The translations under genes and the position numbers were made by a program. This document shows, piece after piece, positions 8,137 through 15,627 of a stretch of DNA of 33,333 nt; the first letter of the stretch is position 1, and each line of letters begins with the position of its first letter. Origin of the DNA: an uncultured Pseudomonadota bacterium. Its GTDB lineage: Bacteria; Pseudomonadota; Gammaproteobacteria; Steroidobacterales; Steroidobacteraceae. Below the pieces are notes generated by a model. The model ran no database searches. It was not told the DNA's origin and saw only the letters and a list, made by a program, of their open reading frames with translations. The stretch covers positions 1-33,333 of the forward strand of contig CAIVTJ010000030.1 of NCBI GenBank assembly GCA_903908825.1, read 5' to 3'.

Positions 8137-8861
8137 CAGCGCCCCGCCTTGGCGCGTTCGCACAGCAGGCCGGTGAGCCCGCCGGCCAGTGCGCCGGCCA
8201 CGATGTGCCAAGCCGTGCCGGGCAGCAGCCGTGAAACAGCCAGTGCCACGGCTGCGGCTGCCAGCCAGGGCAGCAGGTCGCCGCGCCCCCGCCACATCGG
8301 TGCCAGCAGCGCGATGAAGGTGGCCAGCGCCGCAAAAAACAGCGGATGTCCCGGCCCGGCCGCCACCAGGCTGCCGGACAGGTGGCCGATCAGCGTGGTG
8401 AGTATCCACACCCCCCAGACCGGCATGCCGCTGCCCAGCAGAAAGGCCGCGTCACGACGCCCGGCTTCGATCTCTTTGAGCGCCATGGCCCAGTTGTGAT
8501 CGATCATGAAAAACAGCGTCAGCCAGCGCCGCCAGCCGCGCAGTGCATCGAACCAGGTGGCCAGCAGCGGTCCCATCAGCATGAAGCGCAAGTTGCCGGT
8601 CAGCGAGGCCAGGCTGACGGTGGTCACCGGCACCGGCGCCGTCCACACGCCCAGCGCGATCAGCTGTGCGGAGCCTGCGAACACCAGCGCACTCATCAGG
8701 CCCGCTTCCAGCAGCGACAGCCCGTGCGCCCCGGCCGTCAGTCCCGTCACCAGGCCAAAGGGCAGGCCACCGATCAGCAGCGGCGGTGAGGCGCGCAGGC
8801 CGCGCATAAACCCGTCGCGGGTGAACAGTACCGGTGTAGTCGCGGGTGAGCTGTGCGCCAT
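8136..8861 (-). CDS. azlC: AzlC-type branched-chain amino-acid exporter large subunit
   Basis: 241-residue inner-membrane protein with five or more TM segments. Family motifs are visible: GLRASPPLLIGGLPFGLVTG near the start, FAGSAQLIAL around 61-70, the NLRFMLMG segment around 89-96, and MIDHNWAMAL around 118-127, corresponding to the DExxA-type loop of AzlC proteins. It works with AzlD encoded immediately downstream (1-bp overlap). It lies 3 bp after the AlkA-like glycosylase gene, in one run mutM, glycosylase, azlC, azlD. The exported substrate, probably leucine, isoleucine, valine or methionine, is inferred. Confidence 0.92.
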   Translation of the reverse strand: MAHSSPATTPVLFTRDGFMRGLRASPPLLIGGLPFGLVTGLTAGAHGLSLLEAGLMSALVFAGSAQLIALGVWTAPVPVTTVSLASLTGNLRFMLMGPLLATWFDALRGWRRWLTLFFMIDHNWAMALKEIEAGRRDAAFLLGSGMPVWGVWILTTLIGHLSGSLVAAGPGHPLFFAALATFIALLAPMWRGRGDLLPWLAAAAVALAVSRLLPGTAWHIVAGALAGGLTGLLCERAKAGR

Positions 8862-8864
8862 GGG

Positions 8865-9560
8865 TCAGGGCGCCTGAGTCTTGGCTTTGACGAGAGCCAC
8901 ACGCGGTGCCCGGCTCGTGCGCACCGGCAGGGTGCCGGCACGGTGCAGGTCGACAGCCCGCCACAAGGTCCACGCGGCGGTGGAGCGCCACGGACCCCAA
9001 CGTTCGCCGTAGCGGGCCAGCGCCGCCGGCTGCGGCATGCCTTTAAGGCCATAGGCCAGCCGGAAGCCGTTGCAGACGCCGAAGTCACCCACCGGCAGCA
9101 CGTCGGGCCGGCCCAGATGAAACATCAGCAGCATCTGCGCGCTCCAGCGGCCGATGCCGCGCACGCTGCAACATTGGGTGATGACGGCTTCATCGTCCTG
9201 TGCGGCCAGCACCGCATCGGCGGCCAGCCGGCCGTCGAGTGTGTGCGCAGCCAGATCGTGCAAGGCCGCCACCTTAGCAAACGAAAAACCCACGCCGCGC
9301 AGCGTGGCCACGTCGGCGGCAGCCAGTTCTGCGGCAGTCGGAAAGTGCCCGTCATGCAGGGCGATCAAGCGCTCGAGAATCCGCGCGGCGACCGCCCCCG
9401 ACAACTGCTGGCCGGCAATGGAGCGGGCCAGCGCTTCGAATACCGAGCCGCGCGAACTGTGACCCAGCGGGCAGGGGCCGGCTGCAGCGGCGATGGCGGC
9501 CAGCACCGGATCGACCGCCGCGAAATGCGCTTGCGGCGTGTGGCCCGCAGCCGTGGTCAT
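8865..9560 (-). CDS. AlkA-like DNA-3-methyladenine glycosylase (HhH-GPD family)
   Basis: Monofunctional base-excision glycosylase of the HhH-GPD superfamily that removes alkylated purines. 231 residues without the N-terminal AlkA regulatory or TBP-like domain, hence the short AlkA/MagIII-like class. Seen: FEALARSIAGQQLSGAVA at 41-58, the helix-hairpin-helix VRGIGRWSAQM at 133-143, and the catalytic Asp159 in LPVGDFGV. The four-cysteine FeS cluster of EndoIII/MutY is absent. The ATG at 9560 overlaps the mutM stop as ATGA; a GTG at 9569 is the alternative. Coupling with mutM pairs oxidised-base and alkylated-base repair. Confidence 0.9.
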   Translation of the reverse strand: MTTAAGHTPQAHFAAVDPVLAAIAAAAGPCPLGHSSRGSVFEALARSIAGQQLSGAVAARILERLIALHDGHFPTAAELAAADVATLRGVGFSFAKVAALHDLAAHTLDGRLAADAVLAAQDDEAVITQCCSVRGIGRWSAQMLLMFHLGRPDVLPVGDFGVCNGFRLAYGLKGMPQPAALARYGERWGPWRSTAAWTLWRAVDLHRAGTLPVRTSRAPRVALVKAKTQAP

Positions 9561-10375
9561 TGCTGACACTGCGGACAGTAATAGGTGGCCCGGGCGCCTT
9601 GCACCCGGTGGCGGATGGGCGTGGCGCAGCGGCGGCAGGGTTCATCGGCCCGCTCGTACACATACAGCTGCTGCCGGAAATAGCCTGGCGCGCCATCGGC
9701 ATTGACGTAATCGCGCAGCGTCGTGCCGCCGGCCCGCAGCGCATTGCCCAGCACCTCGCGTATGGCGTCCACCAGCTGCCCGCACTCGGCACGTGACAGC
9801 GACCGGGCGGCGCGACCGGGGCGTATGCCGGCGCAGAACAGCGCTTCACTGGCGTAGATGTTGCCGACGCCGACCACGATGTGGCTGTTCATGATCAAAA
9901 GCTTGATCGCCACCCGCCTGCCCCGGCTGCTGCGGTGCAGATAGGCGGCATCGAAGTCATCGCCCAGCGGTTCCGGTCCCAGCGCGTGCAGCAGCGGATG
10001 CTCGTCGATCGCGCCGGTCAGGTAGTGCAGGCTGCCGAAGCGTCGCGGATCGTTGTAGCGCAGCGTCAGTCCGGCAGGCGCCAGCAGCAGGTCAAAGTGA
10101 TCATGGCTGCGACGCGGCTCGCTGGCCGGCAACACGCGCAGGCTGCCGGACATGCCCAGGTGCACCAGCAAGCTGCCGAGTTCCAGATCGATGAGCAGGT
10201 ATTTGGCGCGGCGACGGACGCCGCGGATGGTCTGTCCGGCTACGTCAGAGGCCATGCCGGGGGCGACCGGCCAACGCAGTCGCGGCTCGTGCACCAGCAA
10301 CTGCGCGACGCTCTGGTCTTGCAGATGCGGCGCTATACCGCGGCGTGTGGTTTCAACTTCAGGCAGTTCGGGCAT
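9557..10375 (-). CDS. mutM: Formamidopyrimidine-DNA glycosylase MutM (Fpg)
   Basis: Bifunctional glycosylase/AP lyase that excises 8-oxoguanine and formamidopyrimidines. 272 residues, family length. The mature N-terminus PELPEVETTRRG supplies the catalytic Pro and Glu after Met removal; Lys58 in RRAKYLL is the conserved minor-groove Lys. LVHLGMSGSLRV lies at about 70-81, and the C-terminal zinc finger uses Cys247, Cys250, Cys267 and Cys270 (CRRC...CPQC). The start at 10375 is fixed by this N-terminus. It follows the rpmG terminator and leads the mutM-glycosylase-azlC-azlD run. Confidence 0.97.
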   Translation of the reverse strand: MPELPEVETTRRGIAPHLQDQSVAQLLVHEPRLRWPVAPGMASDVAGQTIRGVRRRAKYLLIDLELGSLLVHLGMSGSLRVLPASEPRRSHDHFDLLLAPAGLTLRYNDPRRFGSLHYLTGAIDEHPLLHALGPEPLGDDFDAAYLHRSSRGRRVAIKLLIMNSHIVVGVGNIYASEALFCAGIRPGRAARSLSRAECGQLVDAIREVLGNALRAGGTTLRDYVNADGAPGYFRQQLYVYERADEPCRRCATPIRHRVQGARATYYCPQCQQ

Positions 10376-10403
10376 GGCGCAAGAATGCCAGACCCCGGAT
10401 GCG

Positions 10404-10429
10404 AAAAGCCCGCTGCGGGAGCGGGCTTT
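10404..10429 (-). terminator. Rho-independent terminator of rpmB-rpmG
   Basis: GCCCGC (408-413) pairs with GCGGGC (421-426) around a 7-base loop, and flanking A and T runs extend the stem. On the minus strand the hairpin ends in TTTT. It starts 4 bp after the rpmG stop and separates the ribosomal genes from mutM. Confidence 0.85.
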
Positions 10430-10432
10430 GCG

Positions 10433-10588
10433 TTACTTGATCTTCGTTTCTTTGTACGGGACGTGCTTGCGCACGACCGGATCGTACTTTTTGGTTTCGA
10501 GCTTCTCGGGATGCAGACGCTTGTTCTTCATGGCCACGTAGAAATGGCCAGTGCCTGCGGTCGACAGCAACTTGACTTTTTCGCGCAT
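10433..10588 (-). CDS. rpmG: 50S ribosomal protein L33 (zinc-free form)
   Basis: 51-residue basic protein of the large ribosomal subunit. The sequence [17 protein letters not shown], then [19 protein letters not shown] at the end, matches the gammaproteobacterial L33 family. It has no cysteines, so it is the C-minus form that does not bind zinc. The start at 10588 follows the rpmB stop by 10 bp. Paired with rpmB as in E. coli; expression should track rpmB from the shared promoter and end at the hairpin just downstream. Confidence 0.97.
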   Translation of the reverse strand: MREKVKLLSTAGTGHFYVAMKNKRLHPEKLETKKYDPVVRKHVPYKETKIK

Positions 10589-10598
10589 GATTTAGCCC

Positions 10599-10835
10599 TT
10601 AGACCTTTTTGCCCTGGCTGCGCAGCTGCGCAACCACGACGTCGATGCCGTTCTTTTCGATGGTGCGCATGGCGTTGGCCGAAACGCGCAGTTTGACCCA
10701 GCGCTTTTCGTCTTCCATCCAGAAGCGCTGCACATGCAGATTGGGCAGGAAGCGACGGCGCTTCTTGTTGTTGGCGTGCGAGACGCGGTTGCCAACTGCC
10801 GGACGCTTGCCGGTAACGATGCAGACGCGGGACAT
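10599..10835 (-). CDS. rpmB: 50S ribosomal protein L28
   Basis: 78-residue ribosomal protein. [20 protein letters not shown], then [13 protein letters not shown] and a basic C-terminus, match L28 of gammaproteobacteria. The start is the ATG at 10835, with GAGG eight to nine bases upstream; an in-frame extension to 10907 covers the promoter and is excluded. First gene of rpmB-rpmG, with a convincing sigma-70-type promoter upstream. Confidence 0.97.
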   Translation of the reverse strand: MSRVCIVTGKRPAVGNRVSHANNKKRRRFLPNLHVQRFWMEDEKRWVKLRVSANAMRTIEKNGIDVVVAQLRSQGKKV

Positions 10836-10877
10836 GACGAAATCCTCTGGAGGCGCCGGGCGCAGAAAAGGGCGAGC

Positions 10878-10907
10878 TTTATACCAGTATGCCGGGGTAG
10901 AGAGCAA
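10878..10907 (-). promoter_or_regulatory. Extended -10 promoter of rpmB-rpmG
   Basis: On the minus strand, -35-like TTGCTC (902-907), an 18-bp spacer, and -10 TATAAA (878-883) preceded by TGG, the extended -10 pattern. It lies just past the radC stop and about 43 bases upstream of the rpmB ATG, so rpmB-rpmG can be transcribed independently of radC. Confidence 0.7.
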
Positions 10908-10909
10908 GG

Positions 10910-11584
10910 CTAGAGCAAGCCTCTTTCTGCAAAGGACTCACAGCGGGTGTCCCCGACCACCAGATGGTCGAGCACGCGGATGTCCACCAGCGCCAACGCA
11001 TCGCGCAGCCGGGCCGTGATCAGCTCGTCGGCATGGCTGGGTTCGGCGATGCCCGAGGGGTGGTTGTGGGCCAGGATGACGGCCGCTGCATTGCGCGCCA
11101 GGGCTTGTTTGACGACTTCGCGCGGGTGAACGCTGGCCCCGTCGATGGTGCCGCGGAACAGCTCGTCAAAGGCGATGAGCCGGTGACGGTTGTCCAGGTG
11201 CAGGCAGCAGAACACCTCGTAGGGTCGGTCGCGCAGCTGCGCGATCAGAAACTGCCGCGCCGCTTGCGGGGCCTCTAGCGCCGGGCCGGCCTTCATGGCT
11301 TCGCTGTAATGCCGGCGCGAGAGTTCCAGGGCGGCTTGCAGCACGCCGTAGCGGCGCAGCCCCAAGGGCGCCTGACCGCCCGTTTCGCTGCGCGCGGCGC
11401 TGAGCAACTCGCGCAGCGAACGGTATTGCTGCAGCAGTTCGCGGCCTTGGTCCAGCGCGGCGCTGCGTCCACCGCCGCCGCCCAGCAACACCGCCAGCAG
11501 TTCGGCATCCGACAGGCTGTGCACGCCCATCGCCAAAAGTTTGTTTTGAGGCCGCTCGCTGGCCGGCCAGTCCCGTATGCCCAT
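10910..11584 (-). CDS. radC: RadC family JAB1/MPN-domain protein
   Basis: 224 residues. The N-terminal part has [16 protein letters not shown] and a helix-hairpin-helix-like region ([13 protein letters not shown]), and the C-terminal part is a JAMM/MPN+ metalloprotease-like fold. The metal motif is complete: HNHPSG followed by Asp in EPSHADE, with [11 protein letters not shown] upstream. The cellular role of RadC is unsettled; the name reflects a historical misassignment to a repair phenotype. The ATG at 11584 is chosen because a near-perfect AAGGAGG lies six bases upstream; a longer reading from 11665 has none. It diverges from coaBC, and radC-coaBC adjacency is common in gammaproteobacteria. 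Confidence 0.93.
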   Translation of the reverse strand: MGIRDWPASERPQNKLLAMGVHSLSDAELLAVLLGGGGGRSAALDQGRELLQQYRSLRELLSAARSETGGQAPLGLRRYGVLQAALELSRRHYSEAMKAGPALEAPQAARQFLIAQLRDRPYEVFCCLHLDNRHRLIAFDELFRGTIDGASVHPREVVKQALARNAAAVILAHNHPSGIAEPSHADELITARLRDALALVDIRVLDHLVVGDTRCESFAERGLL

Positions 11585-11664
11585 AATCGCCTCCTTGCGC
11601 TTGATGGGCTGCAGTGTCGCGCTGAGCATGGCCGTGATGCGATCAGCAAATGCTGTGCGGATCA

Positions 11665-11694
11665 TGGAAAACGCGTGTGCACTGACACCATAAT
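11665..11694 (+). promoter_or_regulatory. Candidate coaBC promoter
   Basis: -35-like TGGAAA (665-670), 18-bp spacer, -10-like CATAAT (689-694). Transcription would start at about 11700, on top of the coaBC start codons, implying a leaderless or near-leaderless message. Each hexamer differs from consensus, so this is tentative. Confidence 0.35.
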
Positions 11695-11697
11695 GAA

Positions 11698-12897
11698 ATG
11701 ATGAACGGTAAACGCATCGTGTTGGGCGTGACGGGTGGCATTGCCGCCTACAAAAGCCCTGATCTGGTCCGGCGGCTGGTAGAACAGGGCGCCGAGGTCC
11801 AGGTCGTCATGACGGCCGGGGCCCGCCAGTTCGTCACGCCGATGACGTTTCAGGCGGTGTCGGGCCGGCCGGTGCGCAGTGACCTGTGGGACTCTGCAGC
11901 CGAGGCTGCCATGGGTCACATCGAGCTGGCCCGCTGGGCTGACCTCATCCTCATCGCGCCGGCCACAGCCGATTTTATGGCGCATCTGGCACACGGGCTG
12001 GCTGACGATCTGCTGGCGACCGTGTGCCTGGCTTCGGCCGCGCCGGTGGCGGTGGCACCGGCCATGAACCGGCAGATGTGGGCCAATGAGGCCACGCAGG
12101 CCAATGTCGCGCTGCTGCGCAGCCGCGGTGTGCACGTGCTGGGCCCTGACTCAGGCAGTCAGGCCTGCGGCGAAACCGGCGAGGGTCGCATGGTCGAGCC
12201 GCTGGCGCTGGCCGCAGCGGCCATGGCGCTGTTCCCGGTGCAGGGGCCGCTGTCGGGCAAGCGCGTGTTGCTGACGGCCGGACCCACGCGTGAATGCATA
12301 GACCCGGTGCGTTTCATCACCAACCGCAGCTCCGGCAAGATGGGTTATGCCGTCGCTCAGGCCGCGCGCGAGTTGGGCGCCGAGGTGGTGCTGGTCAGTG
12401 GCCCGGTCAATTTGTGTACCCCACCGGGCATCCGTCGCGTCGATGTCGAAACCGCTGCGCAGATGCACGCCGCCGTGCAGGCCGAGGTCGCCACCGCCGA
12501 TATATTTATTGCCACCGCCGCAGTCGCCGATTACCGGCCAGCCAACCCGGCCGGGCTCAAGATCAAAAAAGTCAGCGACAGTCTCGAAGTGCACATGGAG
12601 CGCACGGTCGACATCCTGCTGGCGGTGGCGCAGCGCTCGCCACGCCCCTTCGTGGTGGGGTTTGCCGCCGAGACCAATGATGTCGAGATGCATGCGCGCG
12701 CCAAGCTGGAGCGCAAAAACCTCGACCTCATCGCCGCCAACGAGGTGGGCGATTGCAAAGTGTTCGATCAGGACGATAACGCGCTGGTGCTGTTGTGGCG
12801 CGATGGTGGCCGCTTAGAGCTGGGCGCAGGCAGCAAAGCGCTGCTGGCGCGCCGCCTGATGGCGTTCATCGTCGGGCGCTATCAGGCGCAGCGCTGA
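11698..12897 (+). CDS. coaBC: Bifunctional phosphopantothenoylcysteine decarboxylase / phosphopantothenate-cysteine ligase CoaBC
   Basis: Two consecutive CoA-biosynthesis steps in one 399-residue flavoprotein: CTP-dependent ligation of cysteine to phosphopantothenate (CoaB, C-terminal half) and FMN-dependent decarboxylation (CoaC, N-terminal half). CoaC motifs: TGGIAAYKS at 12-20, catalytic His74 in MGHIELA, PAMN at 121-124, and Cys157 in [10 protein letters not shown]. CoaB motifs: TAGPTRE at 193-199, [11 protein letters not shown] at 206-216, the AAVADYRP block, and the KIKK lysines. Two adjacent ATGs (11698, 11701) compete; neither has a ribosome-binding site. The stop overlaps the dut start (TGATG). 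coaBC-dut linkage is conserved in many gammaproteobacteria. Confidence 0.97.
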   Translation: MMNGKRIVLGVTGGIAAYKSPDLVRRLVEQGAEVQVVMTAGARQFVTPMTFQAVSGRPVRSDLWDSAAEAAMGHIELARWADLILIAPATADFMAHLAHGLADDLLATVCLASAAPVAVAPAMNRQMWANEATQANVALLRSRGVHVLGPDSGSQACGETGEGRMVEPLALAAAAMALFPVQGPLSGKRVLLTAGPTRECIDPVRFITNRSSGKMGYAVAQAARELGAEVVLVSGPVNLCTPPGIRRVDVETAAQMHAAVQAEVATADIFIATAAVADYRPANPAGLKIKKVSDSLEVHMERTVDILLAVAQRSPRPFVVGFAAETNDVEMHARAKLERKNLDLIAANEVGDCKVFDQDDNALVLLWRDGGRLELGAGSKALLARRLMAFIVGRYQAQR

Positions 12898-13364
12898 TGA
12901 GCGCCGCGCGTCAGCTGCTGCGTGTGCGCGTGCTTGATGCGCGCCTGGGCAGCGTTTATCCGCTGCCAGCCTATGCCACAGACGGTTCCGCCGGACTCGA
13001 TCTGCGCGCCCTGCTCGATGCCCCGGTAGAGCTGGCAGCCGGTGCGACGCTGCTCATACCTACTGGGCTCGCCATCCATCTGGACGATCCGGGTCTGGCG
13101 GCGATGATCCTGCCGCGTTCGGGTTTGGGCCACAAACACGGCATCGTGCTGGGGAACTTGGTCGGCCTCATCGACTCTGACTATCAGGGTCAGTTGATGG
13201 TGTCGTGCTGGAACCGCAGCGACGCCGCCTTTACCGTGCAACCCGGTGAGCGCATTGCGCAGCTGCTGGTGGTGCCGGTGGTGCAGGTCGAGTTGCAAGT
13301 GGTCGATGACTTTGCCGCGAGCGGGCGTGGCGAAGGTGGCTTTGGCCACACCGGTCGCGGTTAA
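12897..13364 (+). CDS. dut: Deoxyuridine 5'-triphosphate nucleotidohydrolase (dUTPase)
   Basis: Hydrolyses dUTP to dUMP and PPi, keeping uracil out of DNA and feeding thymidylate synthesis. 155 residues, homotrimeric family. All five motifs are present: [42 protein letters not shown] and the C-terminal [13 protein letters not shown], which closes over the active site. The last usually reads GGFGSTG, and His here replaces Ser. The ATG at 12897 shares its A with the coaBC TGA stop. Reading frames extending further upstream lie inside coaBC. Confidence 0.96.
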   Translation: MSAARQLLRVRVLDARLGSVYPLPAYATDGSAGLDLRALLDAPVELAAGATLLIPTGLAIHLDDPGLAAMILPRSGLGHKHGIVLGNLVGLIDSDYQGQLMVSCWNRSDAAFTVQPGERIAQLLVVPVVQVELQVVDDFAASGRGEGGFGHTGRG

Positions 13365-13391
13365 ACACACGCCATCCTGACCGTCGTTCAG

Positions 13392-13419
13392 GTGGCATTA
13401 AGCCTGCAGCACCTATAAC
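13392..13419 (+). promoter_or_regulatory. Candidate promoter (sigma-70 or sigma-54 type) of the envelope-protein pair
   Basis: Two readings of the same stretch are possible. A sigma-54-like element TGGCAT-N5-CTGCA (13393-13408) has the invariant GG and GC separated by exactly 10 bases. A sigma-70-like reading uses GTGGCA (13392-13397), 16 bases, then TATAAC (13414-13419). The leader to the ATG at 13451 would be about 25-35 bases, with AGAGGA just before the start. Neither reading is proven. Confidence 0.4.
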
Positions 13420-13450
13420 GGGCTACAGGATCATCTTCCGCAGAGGACCT

Positions 13451-13972
13451 ATGAACAGCAAACTTTTTGTCTTAGCTCCCGTCGCGCTGGCGCTGAGCGG
13501 TTGTGTGGTCGAGCCCGGGGCCGACTACGCCTATCAGTCTGCGGCACCGGCGCCACGCGTCTATTTTTTCCCGACTCAGGGGCAGACGGCGGAGCAGCAG
13601 GATCGTGACCGCTATGACTGCCACACCTGGGCTGTCGGTCAAACCGGTTTTGACCCCAGCCGCCGCGCGGTGGCGCCCGCCGAACGCACCGTGGTCATGC
13701 CGGCGCGCAACAGTGGTGATACTGCGATCAGCACAGCCATCTCCGGTGCCATCATCGGCGCCTTGGTGTCCGACTCACGCAACGCCGGAACCGGCGCCTT
13801 GGTCGGCGCGGCTGCCGGCGGACTGCTGGGTGCGGCGGCTGAAGATGCGCGGGCCGAACAATCGCGCCGCGTGGCAGTGGCAGGTGCCGATGCCGGCAAC
13901 CGCCGTTCGTCTGCTGACTATCAACGTGCCATGTCTGCGTGCCTTGAGGCACGTGGCTATACGGTCAAGTGA
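13451..13972 (+). CDS. Glycine-zipper outer-membrane-type lipoprotein with split Cys domain
   Basis: 173 residues. A lipoprotein signal peptide ends in the lipobox LSGC (Cys18). Then come PTQGQTAEQQDRDRYDCHTW (41-60), AVGQTGFDP, a glycine-zipper segment at about 88-130 (ISGAIIGALVSD, GTGALVGAAAGGLLGAAA) that may insert in or pack on a membrane, and a terminal YQRAMSACLEARGYTVK. Cys57 and Cys164 are the only mature cysteines besides the lipid-bearing one and may form a disulfide. The flanking strings recur, uninterrupted, at the C-terminus of the next gene. No enzymatic motif is visible; a role in envelope organisation or stress is inference. The next gene starts 8 bp downstream. Confidence 0.82.
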   Translation: MNSKLFVLAPVALALSGCVVEPGADYAYQSAAPAPRVYFFPTQGQTAEQQDRDRYDCHTWAVGQTGFDPSRRAVAPAERTVVMPARNSGDTAISTAISGAIIGALVSDSRNAGTGALVGAAAGGLLGAAAEDARAEQSRRVAVAGADAGNRRSSADYQRAMSACLEARGYTVK

Positions 13973-13979
13973 GGTTGCT

Positions 13980-14861
13980 ATGAACACTTCCAATCGTTCG
14001 ATCCCTTGGGCCGGTCTGTTGTGTGCCGCGCTGGTGCTGGCACTGCCTGCGCAGGCCGGCGGTGTCAACGCAGCGATGGTCGAGGCGCTCAAGGCACGCC
14101 AAGCCGCAGAGGCGGCAGCGGCTGCTGCCGGCGGTGCGGCAGCGCCAGCTGGGGCTGCGCCGCAAGTTCAGCCGCAACGGCGCGATGAGCCGCGCCGTGA
14201 GCAGGCCCGTCCGGACACGCGTGATAACCGCGCCGAGCAGCGCGTCCCTGAAACCCGTGACAACCGTCGCGACGGTGATCGCGGTAGTTTCAGTATCGAG
14301 ACGCGGCCATCACGACCGGTGTTCACCCCCGATTTCGGGCGTTCACGGGAACGCCCGGTGCAGCGTTTGCCGCCCGGCTATCGCTCGTACTACTGGGGTG
14401 GCTCGCCTTACTACAACTATCGTGGTTCGTGGTACCGGCCTTACGGTGGCAGCTACCTGTCCATCGGTGCGCCTTACGGCCTGTTTGTTTCGAGCCTGCC
14501 GCCGTTTTATTCGACGGTGTGGGTCGGCGGTAACCGCTACTTTGTGGCCGATGACAGCTACTACCTGTATGACAGCAGCCGCAGTGGCTATGTGCTGACC
14601 CGTTCGCCTTACGAGGCTGATCGCGTCACTACCGTCAGCACCGCAGAGCCTGAGCCGGTCCGCGATCCGGTGCTATTTGTTTATCCGACCAAGGGCCAGA
14701 GCGAAAAGCAGCAGGCTGACGACAGGTATGAGTGCCATCGGTGGGCGGTCACGCAGACCGGTTACGACCCGGTCGATGCCGAATATCGTCCTGAGCAACA
14801 CGCTCAATACGATCGCGCCATCACGGCTTGTTTGACGGGCAAGGGCTACAGCGTCAAGTAG
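13980..14861 (+). CDS. Exported Tyr/Gly-rich envelope protein (DUF6515-like) with C-terminal Cys domain
   Basis: 293 residues. A signal peptide (about 1-27, cleaved after AQA) is followed by an Ala-rich stretch (41-60), a charged Arg/Asp/Glu/Gln-rich linker (61-125), an aromatic region with YYWGGSPYYNYRGSWYRPYG (138-156) and GNRYFVADDSYYLYD, then a compact C-terminal domain (229-293) with YPTKGQSEKQQADDRYECH, WAVTQTGYDP and ACLTGKGYSVK. Cys252 and Cys284 correspond to Cys57 and Cys164 of the upstream lipoprotein. The middle resembles proteins annotated as DUF6515; I am moderately sure of that name. GAGG lies before the ATG at 13980. Probably the second gene of a two-gene operon. Function unknown. 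Confidence 0.8.
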   Translation: MNTSNRSIPWAGLLCAALVLALPAQAGGVNAAMVEALKARQAAEAAAAAAGGAAAPAGAAPQVQPQRRDEPRREQARPDTRDNRAEQRVPETRDNRRDGDRGSFSIETRPSRPVFTPDFGRSRERPVQRLPPGYRSYYWGGSPYYNYRGSWYRPYGGSYLSIGAPYGLFVSSLPPFYSTVWVGGNRYFVADDSYYLYDSSRSGYVLTRSPYEADRVTTVSTAEPEPVRDPVLFVYPTKGQSEKQQADDRYECHRWAVTQTGYDPVDAEYRPEQHAQYDRAITACLTGKGYSVK

Positions 14862-14890
14862 CCCCAATAGCTCTTCAGGACTGCGGCAGT

Positions 14891-14909
14891 GGCCGGCTCA
14901 GCGCCGGCC
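14891..14909. terminator. GC-rich hairpin at the convergent gene junction
   Basis: GGCCGGC (891-897) pairs perfectly with GCCGGCC (903-909) around a 5-base loop that contains the stop codon of the DUF4124 gene. It lies between two convergent genes. There is no T run on either strand, so intrinsic termination is uncertain; it may block readthrough or protect 3' ends. Confidence 0.35.
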
Positions 14910-15557
14910 CTGTTGCACCATCAGTTCGCGATAGCGGTCGATGTCCGCCTGAAAACTATCGCGCAGTGCTTGCTGTTCTTTTTGTCGTGTCAGCAGCGAA
15001 GTGCTCTGGGTCTGCACTTCGTTAAGGGTTTGCACCAGTTCAGCCGCCAGCGTGTCGGGTAGACGGCGCGCATTCGGGTTGGACGAATAGGGATGAAAGT
15101 TGCGCAAGCGCGTTTTCAAGCCCTCCAGGCGCGTCGCCACAGCCTCGACGTAGCTCTTGCCGGCACTGATCTGGGTTTCCAACTGGGACAGGCGTTCATC
15201 ACGCAGGTCTTCAATGTCGTGTATCGAGGTGTAAGTCGTCAGCAGCAAGTGATCGCGCTGGCGATCGCGTGCGCCGACAACAGTGCGCTGTGTTTCAGCG
15301 GCCTGTTCAATGACAGACGGCTGCGGGCCAAACTCCCGCACCACGTTGCCGCTGCTGTCGAGCTCGGTAACAGTGCCCTGGGCAAACTCGGGGGGCACCG
15401 AGTCGCCGAAGTGAATAACGCCTTTGGCGTCGGACCAGCGATAGCTGTGACCGGCTTCTGTGGCCGCAGCCCTGCGCGGCGTAGCGGCCTGCACGGTCAC
15501 GCAAGTGACGTTGCACAGCACTACCAGCATCGCGGTCCGTAGGATCATGCGCGCCAT
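14898..15557 (-). CDS. Exported DUF4124 domain protein with coiled-coil C-terminus
   Basis: 219 residues from the Met at 15557. A signal peptide (hydrophobic LRTAMLVVLCNVTCVTVQA) is followed by a DUF4124-like module (GHSYRWSDAKGVIHFGDSVP), a small beta domain of the type YxWxDxxGxxHFxD found in many proteobacterial periplasmic proteins. The rest is helical and charged (about 85-215) with heptad-like runs such as RDERLSQLETQISAGKSYVE, suggesting a coiled coil. Alternative start: 15548. An in-frame reading to 15626 adds a non-signal basic N-terminus and is less likely. It lies 70 bp downstream of pyrE on the same strand. Specific function is unknown. Confidence 0.78.
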   Translation of the reverse strand: MARMILRTAMLVVLCNVTCVTVQAATPRRAAATEAGHSYRWSDAKGVIHFGDSVPPEFAQGTVTELDSSGNVVREFGPQPSVIEQAAETQRTVVGARDRQRDHLLLTTYTSIHDIEDLRDERLSQLETQISAGKSYVEAVATRLEGLKTRLRNFHPYSSNPNARRLPDTLAAELVQTLNEVQTQSTSLLTRQKEQQALRDSFQADIDRYRELMVQQGRR

Positions 15558-15627
15558 TTTCCACGGTTTGGCGGCAGATGCCAGCCGACTGCGCCGTAAT
15601 TGCCCTGCAAAGCTTGCAAAACACACG

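Noticed and set aside
7532-8335. Minus-strand open frame of 267 codons across azlC, azlD and the cyclophilin-like gene
   Set aside because: It crosses three supported genes in a shifted frame and encodes Cys/Trp/Arg-rich sequence without membrane or domain character.
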